In this document: one piece after another, positions 1 through 7,362 of the stretch
How positions within the stretch are numbered: the first letter of the stretch is position 1
Layout of the letters: each line of letters begins with the position of its first letter
NCBI GenBank assembly: GCA_000961805.1
Contig: LADV01000153.1
Location: 1 to 10,809 of the forward strand
Direction of reading: 5' to 3'
DNA: 10,809 nt
Origin: Peptococcaceae bacterium BRH_c23
GTDB lineage: Bacteria > Bacillota_B > Desulfitobacteriia > Desulfitobacteriales > Desulfitobacteriaceae
Position numbers and translations under genes: made by a program
Notes under the pieces: generated by a model
What the model saw: the letters and a program-made list of their open reading frames with translations, nothing else
What the model was told of the DNA's origin: nothing
Databases searched by the model: none

Positions 1-262
1 GGTCATCCTACTTGCCTCCCTGTGAACTCGACCGTCTTAACTAATTTGGCTTTTTCCATTTATCGGGCTTTCTCACATCTTGCAAAGTTACCCACCAAAC
101 CAGCCAGCATCGGTTCGCTTTCGCTCCGTTCCACAGTTTGCCTTCAGACCCTCCGGACCCCTCCTCACGGACGACGCCCTGTCTGTTAGCTAGTGCTTCC
201 GAATGGAATCGGCGCACAGAGGAACTTTAATCCTCCAATACAAATAGAACTGCCCGGCGCAC
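1..262 (-). mobile_element. Group II intron, 5' part (domain I), truncated by the window edge
   Basis: Read on the minus strand from 262, the sequence begins GTGCGCC, the usual 5' start of bacterial group II introns. It continues with recognisable domain I landmarks: a degraded form of the GTGAAAGTCC element (around 233-223), the stretch CTAGCTAAC then AGGGCGTC, GGTCTGAAGGCAAAC, and GGAGCGAAAGCGAACC. These follow the same order as in IIC-type introns such as the Oceanobacillus one, recalled from memory rather than aligned. The intron body, any reverse transcriptase/maturase ORF and domains V-VI lie beyond the left edge. A perfect hairpin lies 3 nt upstream of the insertion point, which fits the IIC preference for sites after stem-loops. 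The AAAGTTCC in place of AAAGTCC may mean mild decay. I see no protein-coding gene here. The identification is fairly sure; the class assignment is inference. Confidence 0.8.
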
Positions 263-265
263 AAG

Positions 266-293
266 AAATAAATGAATATTGATTCATTTATTT
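266..293. repeat. Perfect 12-bp inverted repeat beside the intron insertion point
   Basis: The arms AAATAAATGAAT (266-277) and ATTCATTTATTT (282-293) are exact reverse complements around the 4-nt loop ATTG. The intron begins 3 nt beyond the stem on the minus strand. It could be the stem-loop target recognised by the intron, or an AT-rich operator upstream of the crotonase gene. No minus-strand gene ends nearby, so a terminator role for a current gene is not supported. Confidence 0.8.
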
Positions 294-385
294 TGCTTTA
301 CAGTCCAAATAGCATAGATTTTTCTGTCAAAATATATTACAGTACAAGTTAAGTATACTAAAATTTGGGGGATGGGGGAAATAAA

Positions 386-1168
386 ATGAGCTATGGGAAC
401 TATTTAGCCTTTAACAGAGATGGGAAAATCGGTATAATAACCCTGGATAATGCTCAAGGCTTTAATTTGGTAGGCACCAACTTCCTTTATGAATTAGAGG
501 AAATCCAAAAGGAGATCTCTTCAGACCGCACCTTGGGGGGAATCGTGATCAATGCCAACGGTGAAAACTTTTCCGCCGGGATAGACCTCAAGTTCTTGAA
601 GGGTGTTAGTTCTGAGTTTATTATGGATAATCTAGTCTGGCTGCAGAAACTGTACTCCTTCTGGCAGGATCTCCCCATCCCAGTAATTGCAGCCGTAAAC
701 GGTCTGTGCTATGGATCTGCTACAGAACTTATTCTTGGTTGCGATATACGCATAGCCGCTGATAATGCTAGATTTGCTCTTCCAGAAGTACGTTTTGGTT
801 TATCACCCGATATGGGGGGGACAACTCGCTTAACCCATCTGGTAGGTATTGGCCAGGCAAAGCGATTAATTATGGGATGTGAAGAGATTGATGCCGAGGA
901 AGCCTTGCGGATTGGTTTGATAGAAATAATGGTTAAGAAAGAAGATCTTAATGAACGCGCGATGAAGCTGGCCAATAAAATGGCCTGTTTTCCTCCAGCA
1001 GGGATTCGTTTTGCCAAGAAAGGGATCAATTTAGCCAACGAAAGCAGCGTTGAAGCAGGATTACTCTTCGAACAGGCACAATCAACCTTTTGCTGCGGTA
1101 CTGAAGATTTACGTGAAGCGGTTACGGCCTTTCTAGAAAAGAGAAAACCTGAATTCAAGGGAAAATAA
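386..1168 (+). CDS. Enoyl-CoA hydratase/isomerase (crotonase) family protein
   Basis: A 260-residue crotonase-fold enzyme that would act on acyl-CoA thioesters in the cytoplasm, as a hydratase or double-bond isomerase. The first oxyanion-hole segment is FSAGIDL (62-68). The second is the GLCYGSATEL stretch (106-115), followed by CDIRIA. Both glutamates that act in true enoyl-CoA hydratases are present: E114, and E134 in LPEVRFG. The SPDMGGT segment (140-146) replaces the commoner IPGxGGT, so the exact reaction is uncertain. Start: an in-frame TTG at 365 would add seven residues, but GGGGGA at 374-379 sits 6 nt before the ATG at 386, which I prefer. The gene stands alone, convergent with the cytochrome b operon, with no acyl-CoA dehydrogenase or thiolase beside it, so the pathway cannot be named. 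Confidence 0.9.
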   Translation: MSYGNYLAFNRDGKIGIITLDNAQGFNLVGTNFLYELEEIQKEISSDRTLGGIVINANGENFSAGIDLKFLKGVSSEFIMDNLVWLQKLYSFWQDLPIPVIAAVNGLCYGSATELILGCDIRIAADNARFALPEVRFGLSPDMGGTTRLTHLVGIGQAKRLIMGCEEIDAEEALRIGLIEIMVKKEDLNERAMKLANKMACFPPAGIRFAKKGINLANESSVEAGLLFEQAQSTFCCGTEDLREAVTAFLEKRKPEFKGK

Positions 1169-1206
1169 TCCTCAGAAACCCTCTCCTACAGTTGAACCAG
1201 TGGATA

Positions 1207-1252
1207 AAAAGGAACTCCTCACGGCCCATTTAATTCCGTAGGAGTTCTTTTT
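1207..1252. terminator. Bidirectional Rho-independent terminator between convergent genes
   Basis: GAACTCCT (1212-1219) pairs with AGGAGTTC (1240-1247), and ACGG (1221-1224) extends the stem with CCGT (1236-1239) across one bulged C. A run of T follows on the plus strand (1248-1252), and the AAAAA at 1207-1211 gives a T run on the minus strand. It can end both the crotonase gene and the Fe-S/cytochrome b operon. Confidence 0.85.
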
Positions 1253-1266
1253 ATTCTTACGAACGA

Positions 1267-2052
1267 TTACATAGAAGCGGATTTGCCAACATCCGACTGT
1301 TTCTCGACCTGTTTTATGAAGTCAACCCCATTAGCATGAGTTATGGATTCATCGAGCTCGATTTCGATGATTTTACCAGATTTAAGGAGTTTAGCATACC
1401 ATAGACTATGACGATGTTTGACATACTCCCTGTTAATTGAGCCTGTGAACATTCCTGGAAGAAGTGGACGGTTTTCCTTGAGGAGAAATGCAGCCAAGTG
1501 GCCAATAATCCCAAATATAATTAAGCCCGTACCAATGTTATGCAAAGCAGTGTTCCAATACAAAAGTGAGTGCGTGAGGTCAACGCCTGGGACATTCTTC
1601 AGGGTTTTAATCAGGCCCGTCACGATCAAGAGGAGAAGGCTTAGTCCGATAAACAGATAGGCTACACGTTGTTCAGCAAGGTATTTATCAGAAGCTGGCT
1701 CTTTACCTTTGGTGAACATTGCTTTAATAATCTGATATGATTCTTTCATATCTCCCTTACGTGGGAAAATATCAAATTCTCGGCGAGCGAATGCATAAAC
1801 AATATGGAACGCTGCGGCAAATAATAGCCCAAACGCGCCCAGATAATGAAGGTTAATGGTGATAAAATAATCGCCAAGCCATAGTGCTCCTGGTAATTTC
1901 GTAACATTGTACCGAGTGTACAGCGGAAGTTGCCCTAAACCTGTGATAATAAGCAGTGTAACTGAGAGGGCTGTTGTCCAGTGGACAAACCGATTGGCAA
2001 TACTTTGTCTTAAAATTTTACTCTGCTTTGGATTATTTAATTCCTTCGTCAT
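1267..2052 (-). CDS. Cytochrome b membrane subunit, formate dehydrogenase gamma (FdnI)-like
   Basis: A 261-residue integral membrane protein of the di-haem cytochrome b family that passes electrons between a periplasm-facing Fe-S subunit and the menaquinone pool. Four hydrophobic segments are visible, at about 27-44, 66-88, 130-149 and 168-191. The candidate haem or quinone-site histidines fall where the family has them: H24 (RFVHW), H69 (NLHYLG), H83 (AAFHIVY), H171 (ALHNIG) and H185 (IGHLAAF). The end of the core has the family-typical FTGSINREYVKHRHSLWY, followed by a charged tail of about 40 residues. The start ATG is supported by AGAGGAG 7 nt upstream. Its first 20 nt overlap the end of the Fe-S gene, which suggests translational coupling and a fixed complex. 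No catalytic subunit is encoded nearby. Confidence 0.9.
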   Translation of the reverse strand: MTKELNNPKQSKILRQSIANRFVHWTTALSVTLLIITGLGQLPLYTRYNVTKLPGALWLGDYFITINLHYLGAFGLLFAAAFHIVYAFARREFDIFPRKGDMKESYQIIKAMFTKGKEPASDKYLAEQRVAYLFIGLSLLLLIVTGLIKTLKNVPGVDLTHSLLYWNTALHNIGTGLIIFGIIGHLAAFLLKENRPLLPGMFTGSINREYVKHRHSLWYAKLLKSGKIIEIELDESITHANGVDFIKQVEKQSDVGKSASM

Positions 2053-3103
2053 CGTTATGCTCCTCTCTTTGTTCGTTCTGGTTTTTCTGGGATCGTATTG
2101 CCTTATCCCCTTTCATAGTCCGATATGCCGTAATTCCAGCAACAGCTGCACCTGCGAAGGTCGTCATTATTGAACTCAAAAACATACCTTTTCCAGTGGA
2201 AAGGTAATTTTCTACATTAACAGGCATACCCGGACGGCCGGGAGAAATATCTTTCTTGTTCGCTTTGTCAGCTTTAATCGCTGCATCGATTTTCTCGAAT
2301 GGAACTGCCGAAATATATAAAGTCGGAGTCCCTCCGTTTTCTTTATCCCCGTAAATATAGCCATTTACTTCTTCTGCCTTTTTATAAGCCAGGGTTCTCA
2401 CCTCTTCTCTTGGACCAATTGAGATGGCACCCTTCGGACAAGCGCTCACACAAGCAGGTTTTCTACCCTCTGCTAAAAGGTCTACGCACATATCACACTT
2501 ATACATGACACCCCCACCTGCTAAGTCCGGCGCAATATCTAGGTAGATACCAACCCCAGCCTGGCGTTGAGGGATACCCCAAGGACATACATCTCGACAT
2601 TTAGCCCCTCCGAAACATAGCTCATCGTCGATGGACACGGCTCCCGTTTGATCTTTAGTGATCGCACTAAAAGGGCATAGCTTTGAACAGGTCGGATTAT
2701 CGCAGTGCATACAACGTCGTGGAACATAAACCTCTTGTTCAGTCCCATTATGCTCAACTTTAACATGGTCCACAAATGTCCAGTTATAGGGTGTTAGGCG
2801 ACTTTTTAGATCTCTTTTGTTGGACCAATCTTCTACTTTTTTTTGTGGCCAGTAATTTTTTAGTGGTTTTTGCGGTTCAGGAAATCTTGCTTGATTGTGC
2901 TTGCCACATGCTTCAACACAAAGTGGGGTTTTATAATTTTTACACCCGTCACACTTCGTTAAATCAATTAAGGTACCCAATTTTCCATTACTCAGTCCTG
3001 CAGCCTGAACAGGTTTGCTTAAGCCAGTAGCGGCCAAAGCCCCAAGTAAGCCAGCTGCAGTAGTTCTCTTGAAGAATGTTCTACGCGAAATGCTCTCGCT
3101 CAT
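2033..3103 (-). CDS. Tat-exported, membrane-anchored multi-cluster [4Fe-4S] ferredoxin-like subunit (HybA/FdnH type)
   Basis: A 356-residue Fe-S electron-transfer subunit. The N-terminus carries a twin-arginine signal (SRRTFFK, residues 6-12), then a hydrophobic stretch and a likely cleavage site after VQA (34). Cysteines fall in four groups: C51/C54/C62/C66; C131/C134/C139/C143; C163/C169/C173; C203/C206/C218/C222. The third group lacks one expected Cys, with G166 in its place. A single hydrophobic segment near the C-terminus (about 307-328) resembles the anchor helix of HybA and FdnH. It should sit on the outer face of the membrane and wire an unseen oxidoreductase to the cytochrome b encoded next. 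Having its own Tat signal argues for HybA-like export rather than export bound to a catalytic partner. The start ATG follows a G-rich leader, with GGGGGA only 2 nt before it. Confidence 0.9.
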   Translation of the reverse strand: MSESISRRTFFKRTTAAGLLGALAATGLSKPVQAAGLSNGKLGTLIDLTKCDGCKNYKTPLCVEACGKHNQARFPEPQKPLKNYWPQKKVEDWSNKRDLKSRLTPYNWTFVDHVKVEHNGTEQEVYVPRRCMHCDNPTCSKLCPFSAITKDQTGAVSIDDELCFGGAKCRDVCPWGIPQRQAGVGIYLDIAPDLAGGGVMYKCDMCVDLLAEGRKPACVSACPKGAISIGPREEVRTLAYKKAEEVNGYIYGDKENGGTPTLYISAVPFEKIDAAIKADKANKKDISPGRPGMPVNVENYLSTGKGMFLSSIMTTFAGAAVAGITAYRTMKGDKAIRSQKNQNEQREEHNDDEGIK

Positions 3104-3186
3104 AATCCCCCATACCCCCCATACGTATTGTTTTCATATGCATATATTTATCATATTTTTAGAGAATTTACAAGGATAATTTATAG

Positions 3187-3205
3187 TATACCTTATAGGG
3201 GTATA
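3187..3205. promoter_or_regulatory. Candidate CsoR/CstR-like operator upstream of the Fe-S/cytochrome b operon
   Basis: TATACC (3187-3192) and GGTATA (3200-3205) form a perfect 6-bp dyad around a 7-nt centre. The second arm is embedded in a tandem repeat of ATAGGGGT (3195-3210). Such A/T-flanked, G/C-arm dyads resemble sites of the CsoR/RcnR/CstR repressor family. A minus-strand TATACT (3190-3185) overlaps one arm and could be a -10 element, although no good -35 is visible. The dyad is directly seen; the regulator assignment is inference. Confidence 0.35.
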
Positions 3206-3256
3206 GGGGTTTATGATGGGCAAGCATTTCCAGATAGTAATTCTTGCTGACTAGTA

Positions 3257-3298
3257 CAAAAAAGGCTTAGGCACTCTTTTAATGGTGCCTAAACCTTT
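3257..3298 (-). terminator. Rho-independent terminator of the M23 peptidase gene
   Basis: On the minus strand, GTGCCTAA (3292-3285 read on plus) pairs with TTAGGCAC (3274-3267), extended by AAGG/CCTT past a C/A mismatch. It is followed by TTTTTTG (AAAAAA on plus at 3258-3263). It lies about 20 nt past the stop of the peptidase gene. The plus-strand side has only a weak T run. Confidence 0.85.
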
Positions 3299-3317
3299 AA
3301 AAATTCTACGTTAAGAT

Positions 3318-4748
3318 TTAGCGGAGGTAACCGGTTGGATTGACATGACTTCCATTAATAATCACTTCTAAATGTAGGTGTGAACCAGAAGAGCGACCCG
3401 TTGAGCCTACCAAGCCAATTGTCTGACCTTTTGAAACAGAATTTCCTGCAGAGACCAGCAGCTTAGAAGCATGAGCATAACGAGTCATAACTCCATTTCC
3501 ATGATCTAAGAGAATCGTGTTACCATAGTTCCCATTCCATCCTGCACTTACAACGGTCCCTGATCCAGAAGCTACAAAGGGATCTCCTTTATCACCGTCA
3601 ATATCAAGACCAGTATGGAACTCCGATCCCCGATATCCATAATAAGACGTAATTCTTCCCCTTAACGGCCAAACAAGTCCCGAGGTGATGCTTCCACTAC
3701 CCCGAGAATAGGCAACTGCAACATTAGTACGTTGAGGTCCTTTCTCAATCACTTGAGAGACTGCTTCCTTTAATACCTTTTCATCCTGAACAGTCTGAGA
3801 AACCACTTTATCATTTTTCTGAACGTAAGAATATTGAACTTCCTTTTTTCCGTCACTTCCAGCTTGTTTGACAGTCGATTGCCCAGACGTTAAGCTCGTA
3901 TTCGTCTTTGTCACTACTTCAAAGGGAATTGTCTCAGTTTCAGTTCGAACGCCTTTACTCACTACCGTTATGTAGGGTGTAACCTTGTCCAAGACAATTT
4001 TTTGACCTAGTTTAAGTATGGTATCCTCAGTGGTTCCTGGGTTACTAGCTAGTACTTCTTTTGTTTTCATGTCGTTCTTTCGAGCAATAAGCCACCAAGA
4101 ATCATTAGCCTGAACTGTATATTCTACCTTTTGTAAATTTCCTTGTTTTAGTTTGTCTAAGGCCTGCTCATAGGAAGTGACCTGGTCCAAGGGGACTTCC
4201 ACGGGTTGCGTCTCCACTTCATCTTCAAAGGAGACTGAGGAAACTTGGTTTTTATCACTGGGTTGAGAAATGTAATCTTGAAAATCTTTAAGTAATTTCT
4301 CTCCATCTTCTGCTTTAGCCAGAACTAAGAGAGGTTCCTTGTTAACCGTTAACATGACTCCATCAACATAGTAAGAAATGTCCTCAGCTAACGTTTCTTT
4401 AGAAAGAGCACGATAATCAGCATTCTTAATTCGAACAGTTGAGTACGTAATATCATCATGGGTCTTAGCCTCAGTAGCCAGGGGAGCTCCCTTTTCAGAA
4501 AGAATCTGATTTATCATTTCTCCAGCTTTATCTTGATTAGCGACAAGACCAACCTTTTCGCCATTTACGACAACATAGACTGCTGAAGTTGTAGAATTAA
4601 GATAAACCATTCCACTTCCCATCAAAAGTAAAAGAACGATGGATCCTCCTATGACTTTTGGAGATTTCCATGATTTGTTCTTCTTTGTGAATATCTTAGC
4701 TTTTAGGATTTCGAGATATCTCATTGGTAAATCTCCGACCTTTTTCAT
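3318..4748 (-). CDS. Membrane-anchored LysM-G5-M23 peptidoglycan endopeptidase
   Basis: A 476-residue cell-wall hydrolase. A short basic cytoplasmic tail (1-31) leads into one membrane helix (about 32-50), so the remainder faces outward. Residues 55-205 form an ectodomain of the type often seen before G5 domains. A LysM-like module follows (about 208-254, with NDSWWLIARKND). A G5-like segment spans about 260-338. The C-terminal M23 domain runs from about 360 to 474. Its zinc site is complete: H378 and D382 in HTGLDID, H426 in RYAHAS, and H457/H459 in HLHLE. It should therefore cut peptide cross-links in peptidoglycan. The start ATG at 4748 follows AGGGGGG by 4 nt; an in-frame ATG at residue 9 with GGAG upstream is a possible alternative. 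It is monocistronic and could act in growth or sporulation; the sequence does not decide. Confidence 0.92.
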   Translation of the reverse strand: MKKVGDLPMRYLEILKAKIFTKKNKSWKSPKVIGGSIVLLLLMGSGMVYLNSTTSAVYVVVNGEKVGLVANQDKAGEMINQILSEKGAPLATEAKTHDDITYSTVRIKNADYRALSKETLAEDISYYVDGVMLTVNKEPLLVLAKAEDGEKLLKDFQDYISQPSDKNQVSSVSFEDEVETQPVEVPLDQVTSYEQALDKLKQGNLQKVEYTVQANDSWWLIARKNDMKTKEVLASNPGTTEDTILKLGQKIVLDKVTPYITVVSKGVRTETETIPFEVVTKTNTSLTSGQSTVKQAGSDGKKEVQYSYVQKNDKVVSQTVQDEKVLKEAVSQVIEKGPQRTNVAVAYSRGSGSITSGLVWPLRGRITSYYGYRGSEFHTGLDIDGDKGDPFVASGSGTVVSAGWNGNYGNTILLDHGNGVMTRYAHASKLLVSAGNSVSKGQTIGLVGSTGRSSGSHLHLEVIINGSHVNPTGYLR

Positions 4749-4793
4749 AGAACCCCCCTAAATTATTATATTCTTTTTCAAAAACACTTCCAC

Positions 4794-4818
4794 AATTTGG
4801 ATGTTCTGCATCCAAATT
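4794..4818. repeat. Perfect 10-bp inverted repeat in the leader of the M23 peptidase gene
   Basis: AATTTGGATG (4794-4803) and CATCCAAATT (4809-4818) are exact reverse complements around a 5-nt loop. It lies about 45 nt before the peptidase start, downstream of a candidate promoter, so it would form a hairpin in the 5' leader. On the minus strand T-rich sequence begins about 9 nt later, too far for a normal terminator of the upstream YhaN-like gene. It could be a regulatory hairpin or a protein-binding dyad. Confidence 0.6.
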
Positions 4819-4863
4819 ACTTTTTTCACTATCCCAGATTACAGTGTTTACTTATCCCCTACT

Positions 4864-4892
4864 ATTTTCTATTATTCTGCTTTGGTTGTCAA
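4864..4892 (-). promoter_or_regulatory. Candidate sigma-A promoter for the M23 peptidase gene
   Basis: On the minus strand a perfect TTGACA (4892-4887) is followed at 17 nt by GAAAAT, which is a poor -10; TAGAAA at 15 nt is an alternative. It lies between the end of the YhaN-like gene and the peptidase gene. The -35 is convincing and the -10 is not. Confidence 0.35.
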
Positions 4893-4926
4893 CCTAATGT
4901 GAAAATACTCTATGAATTGGTCAGTA

Positions 4927-7362
4927 TTAAATAAGTGGCAAGCAAAAAAGAGACCAACCTCTACTGGAAAGCTTCTCTCCCAATTTATGATCCGTCGTGC
5001 TAAATACCACCTGTCTGGTAGGGGATAGTTTATAAAGATATTCTGTAACTTCTCTCCAAAAATCCTTATCCTCTATCTTTGCCATCCCAACAGAGAAGAA
5101 CAAGGGGGTCTCGGTGTTGTCACGAAGCACTAATTGGGCGACGGCCATACGATATGAAAAATAATTCATCTTCGCTAACGTCTCGGCTTCTATGGCCTTT
5201 GGAGTCGACGCAGAGAAACTATGCTCAAAAATCCACTGTTTTTCTATACTGAGTATCTTTTCGTGCTTTGTTTGCCATTCGCGCCAGGATAATTCCAACA
5301 AGATATGCGCGTCATCTAAAGCATGACGTAAGTCCTCATACGCCATCCACTGATGTTTCATTGTCTCTATCTTCTTCTCCAGAACAGCTAACGACTGAGA
5401 TGTCTGGGTACTCTGAAGGCGTTGTTTGGCAACTGCCAAACGCTGGCGGATTTCCATTTGTTCTATATGCAAAGTAGACATTTCTGCCAACCTTTTTTCA
5501 TTCGGAAGACGTTCTTCGCGTTCCAATTCTGCCAAAGGTTCTAAAACCTTGGTGAGTTGTTCCATATTTCGATCACCAAGTAAACCATAAAACCTCTTGG
5601 ACAACTCGGCAACTGCTCTCTCCATCTCATCTTTATCCCTCAGTAGACTAGCAACCTTTAATACTGCTGCAAGTACTTCCTCTCTGTCCGTCGAGGGTAT
5701 TCGCCAATTCTCTATCTTTTTGCGCAGTTGTTCCGCGCATTTGAGTAATTCTATTTCTTCTTTTTGTTGTTTTTCATGTTCAAGTTGTAACTCATTAAGT
5801 TCTATGGCTAGCTGATGTTTTCTTTGTCGATAGTCTTCCCATCCGCTCAGCCATTCTGAAAAATTTTTGGTATGGACTGCAGTAAACGCTTGTTGCAACA
5901 CTTCATTGCGCGCACGCACAATTCTACGCAGATTTTCCTCTTGGCTCACTTTGTTTTGGTGCTTTTCTAGCTGTTTCTTCACGCTTTCAACCCGTTTTTT
6001 TTGATCTCGAAATTCCTTCAGTTGATTCGTGAATTCCTGATAGTTTGAGGCATGGTATCGTTTGTAGTAATCTTGAAGACGAGACGATAACATTCCTGCA
6101 ATACCTGTCAAACCTAACCATTTACGCATCGTTCGATCCAGAGTGTTAGCAAGTTTGGAGCTTCGCCACAGTTGTAAATACTTTTCTCTTTGGGCAATTC
6201 TAATTTCATCTACCTCTGTAACATCGTCCATTACTACCAAATTCGCCAATCGAGTACTTTCTTGTGAAAAAATTACTTGAAGCTTATCAAGTCCACGTTT
6301 TGTAATCATGAGTTTATTCAGTTTCTCCTGCGCTACATCCCTAGCTTCTAGCGACATTCTCAGAATCTGTTCTTCGTCCTCCGACACTCCCATATATCCC
6401 GATGTTTGGAGGAAATTTTGAATCTCCGCAATTTGTCTGGTGCGCAGCTGAGTATCAGCAACTAAGAGATCTACGTTTTTCTGGAGATATGCCCACTCCA
6501 TGCACTCTTCACGCAAGCTCTCAATTAACGCCCAATCGACACATGATTCAGAAGAAAAGGCCAACAAATTTGTCTCCGTACCTTGCAGCCGTTCTGCCAA
6601 CCGGTTTAACTCATCTTGCAGTCGGCGTAACTCTCGAAAATCAGGGTTTTGATAATGAACCTCTATGCGCTTCTGAATATTGGCAGATGACGTAATTTTC
6701 TCAGTTAAGATCATTTCTTTTTCCAATAAATTTTTTATATTAATTTGAAGCAAGCGTTGATTGTCTTGTTGGCGGTAAGCTATTTCCCATTCATGCCTTA
6801 GAGTATCATACTCGGTCTTAACAAGGGCCATACTCCCACTTTGTTCTTTCACTCTCTTTTGCGCCCCCACAATGGAAGCCCGCACATTGGTTAAGGAAAG
6901 TCCCTCATCCCCTCCTTGGCGAAGGTTGTTAATGCGCCGGAGTAAATAATCATTGTGGTCATTTTCCGGCCAATCCACTATCCCTCCCCGCAGAAAATCT
7001 TGAAGCTGTACCTTGAATACATACTCTCCAATAGTCATTGATTCCGGTAGCTTAACAGGCTGTTCAGTTTCATCCATTAAGGTTGAAAGCTGCTCCAGTT
7101 TATCATCCTTTTGGATGAATTCATGACGCAGATAAAAGTGATGGCTTTCTCCAGACATCCACACTTCGATTAATCCATTTCGGTTTTGCCCTAAGCATGG
7201 CGTAGACTTTTTTTGATCGTAGAATAGGTTCAGCAGTAAGTCACTAAACAATTTTTGAATACTTTTATCCTGAAATAAGAGCAGAAATGGGCCTGAGGAA
7301 AATATCCAGTCGACATTCCCCAGGCCTACTAAATTTTCAATTCTGATTCGGTCAATCCTCAT
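4927..7362 (-). CDS. YhaN/SbcC-like coiled-coil protein with degenerate ATPase motifs
   Basis: An 811-residue homologue of the YhaN (SbcC/Rad50/SMC-type) family, recognised by its N-terminal strand pattern (MRIDRIRIENLVGLG), a long charged coiled coil (about 165-700) and its position directly after a YhaO-like gene. In active relatives the head begins with GPNEAGKST; here the matching place reads LLLFQDKSIQKLF (27-39), with no glycine loop. The C-terminal head has lost the LSxG signature (MNYFSYRMAVAQL instead). It has also lost the Walker B acidic pair: PLFFSVGMAKIED (753-765) stands where PLILDDALxNFDD is expected. No other P-loop and no CxxC zinc hook occurs anywhere. It is shorter than B. 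subtilis YhaN (about 960). The start ATG overlaps the upstream gene by 11 nt and follows GGGGA. It probably serves as a structural partner rather than an ATPase. Family placement is good; loss of activity is inference from motifs. Confidence 0.75.
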   Translation of the reverse strand: MRIDRIRIENLVGLGNVDWIFSSGPFLLLFQDKSIQKLFSDLLLNLFYDQKKSTPCLGQNRNGLIEVWMSGESHHFYLRHEFIQKDDKLEQLSTLMDETEQPVKLPESMTIGEYVFKVQLQDFLRGGIVDWPENDHNDYLLRRINNLRQGGDEGLSLTNVRASIVGAQKRVKEQSGSMALVKTEYDTLRHEWEIAYRQQDNQRLLQINIKNLLEKEMILTEKITSSANIQKRIEVHYQNPDFRELRRLQDELNRLAERLQGTETNLLAFSSESCVDWALIESLREECMEWAYLQKNVDLLVADTQLRTRQIAEIQNFLQTSGYMGVSEDEEQILRMSLEARDVAQEKLNKLMITKRGLDKLQVIFSQESTRLANLVVMDDVTEVDEIRIAQREKYLQLWRSSKLANTLDRTMRKWLGLTGIAGMLSSRLQDYYKRYHASNYQEFTNQLKEFRDQKKRVESVKKQLEKHQNKVSQEENLRRIVRARNEVLQQAFTAVHTKNFSEWLSGWEDYRQRKHQLAIELNELQLEHEKQQKEEIELLKCAEQLRKKIENWRIPSTDREEVLAAVLKVASLLRDKDEMERAVAELSKRFYGLLGDRNMEQLTKVLEPLAELEREERLPNEKRLAEMSTLHIEQMEIRQRLAVAKQRLQSTQTSQSLAVLEKKIETMKHQWMAYEDLRHALDDAHILLELSWREWQTKHEKILSIEKQWIFEHSFSASTPKAIEAETLAKMNYFSYRMAVAQLVLRDNTETPLFFSVGMAKIEDKDFWREVTEYLYKLSPTRQVVFSTTDHKLGEKLSSRGWSLFCLPLI

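Noticed and set aside
365..385. TTG at 365 as start of the crotonase gene
   Set aside because: It would place the GGGGGA ribosome-binding site inside the coding region and adds a low-complexity MGDGGNK lead; the ATG at 386 is well spaced.
709..1158. A 149-codon open frame on the minus strand inside the crotonase gene
   Set aside because: It is fully antisense to a clear crotonase gene, has no family features and no ribosome-binding site of note; it is a shadow of codon composition.
2539..3030. Open frames antisense to or in another frame of the Fe-S gene
   Set aside because: They overlap the cysteine-motif-bearing frame completely and have no recognisable domain.
4904..4928. AATACT/AGTATT inverted repeat at the end of the YhaN-like gene as a terminator
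   Set aside because: The stem is only 6 AT-rich pairs with a 13-nt loop and overlaps the stop codon; too weak to call.
4927..7362. Zinc hook or hidden P-loop in the YhaN-like protein
   Set aside because: No CxxC is present, and GQNRNGL and TGIAGML do not fit GxxxxGK[ST].
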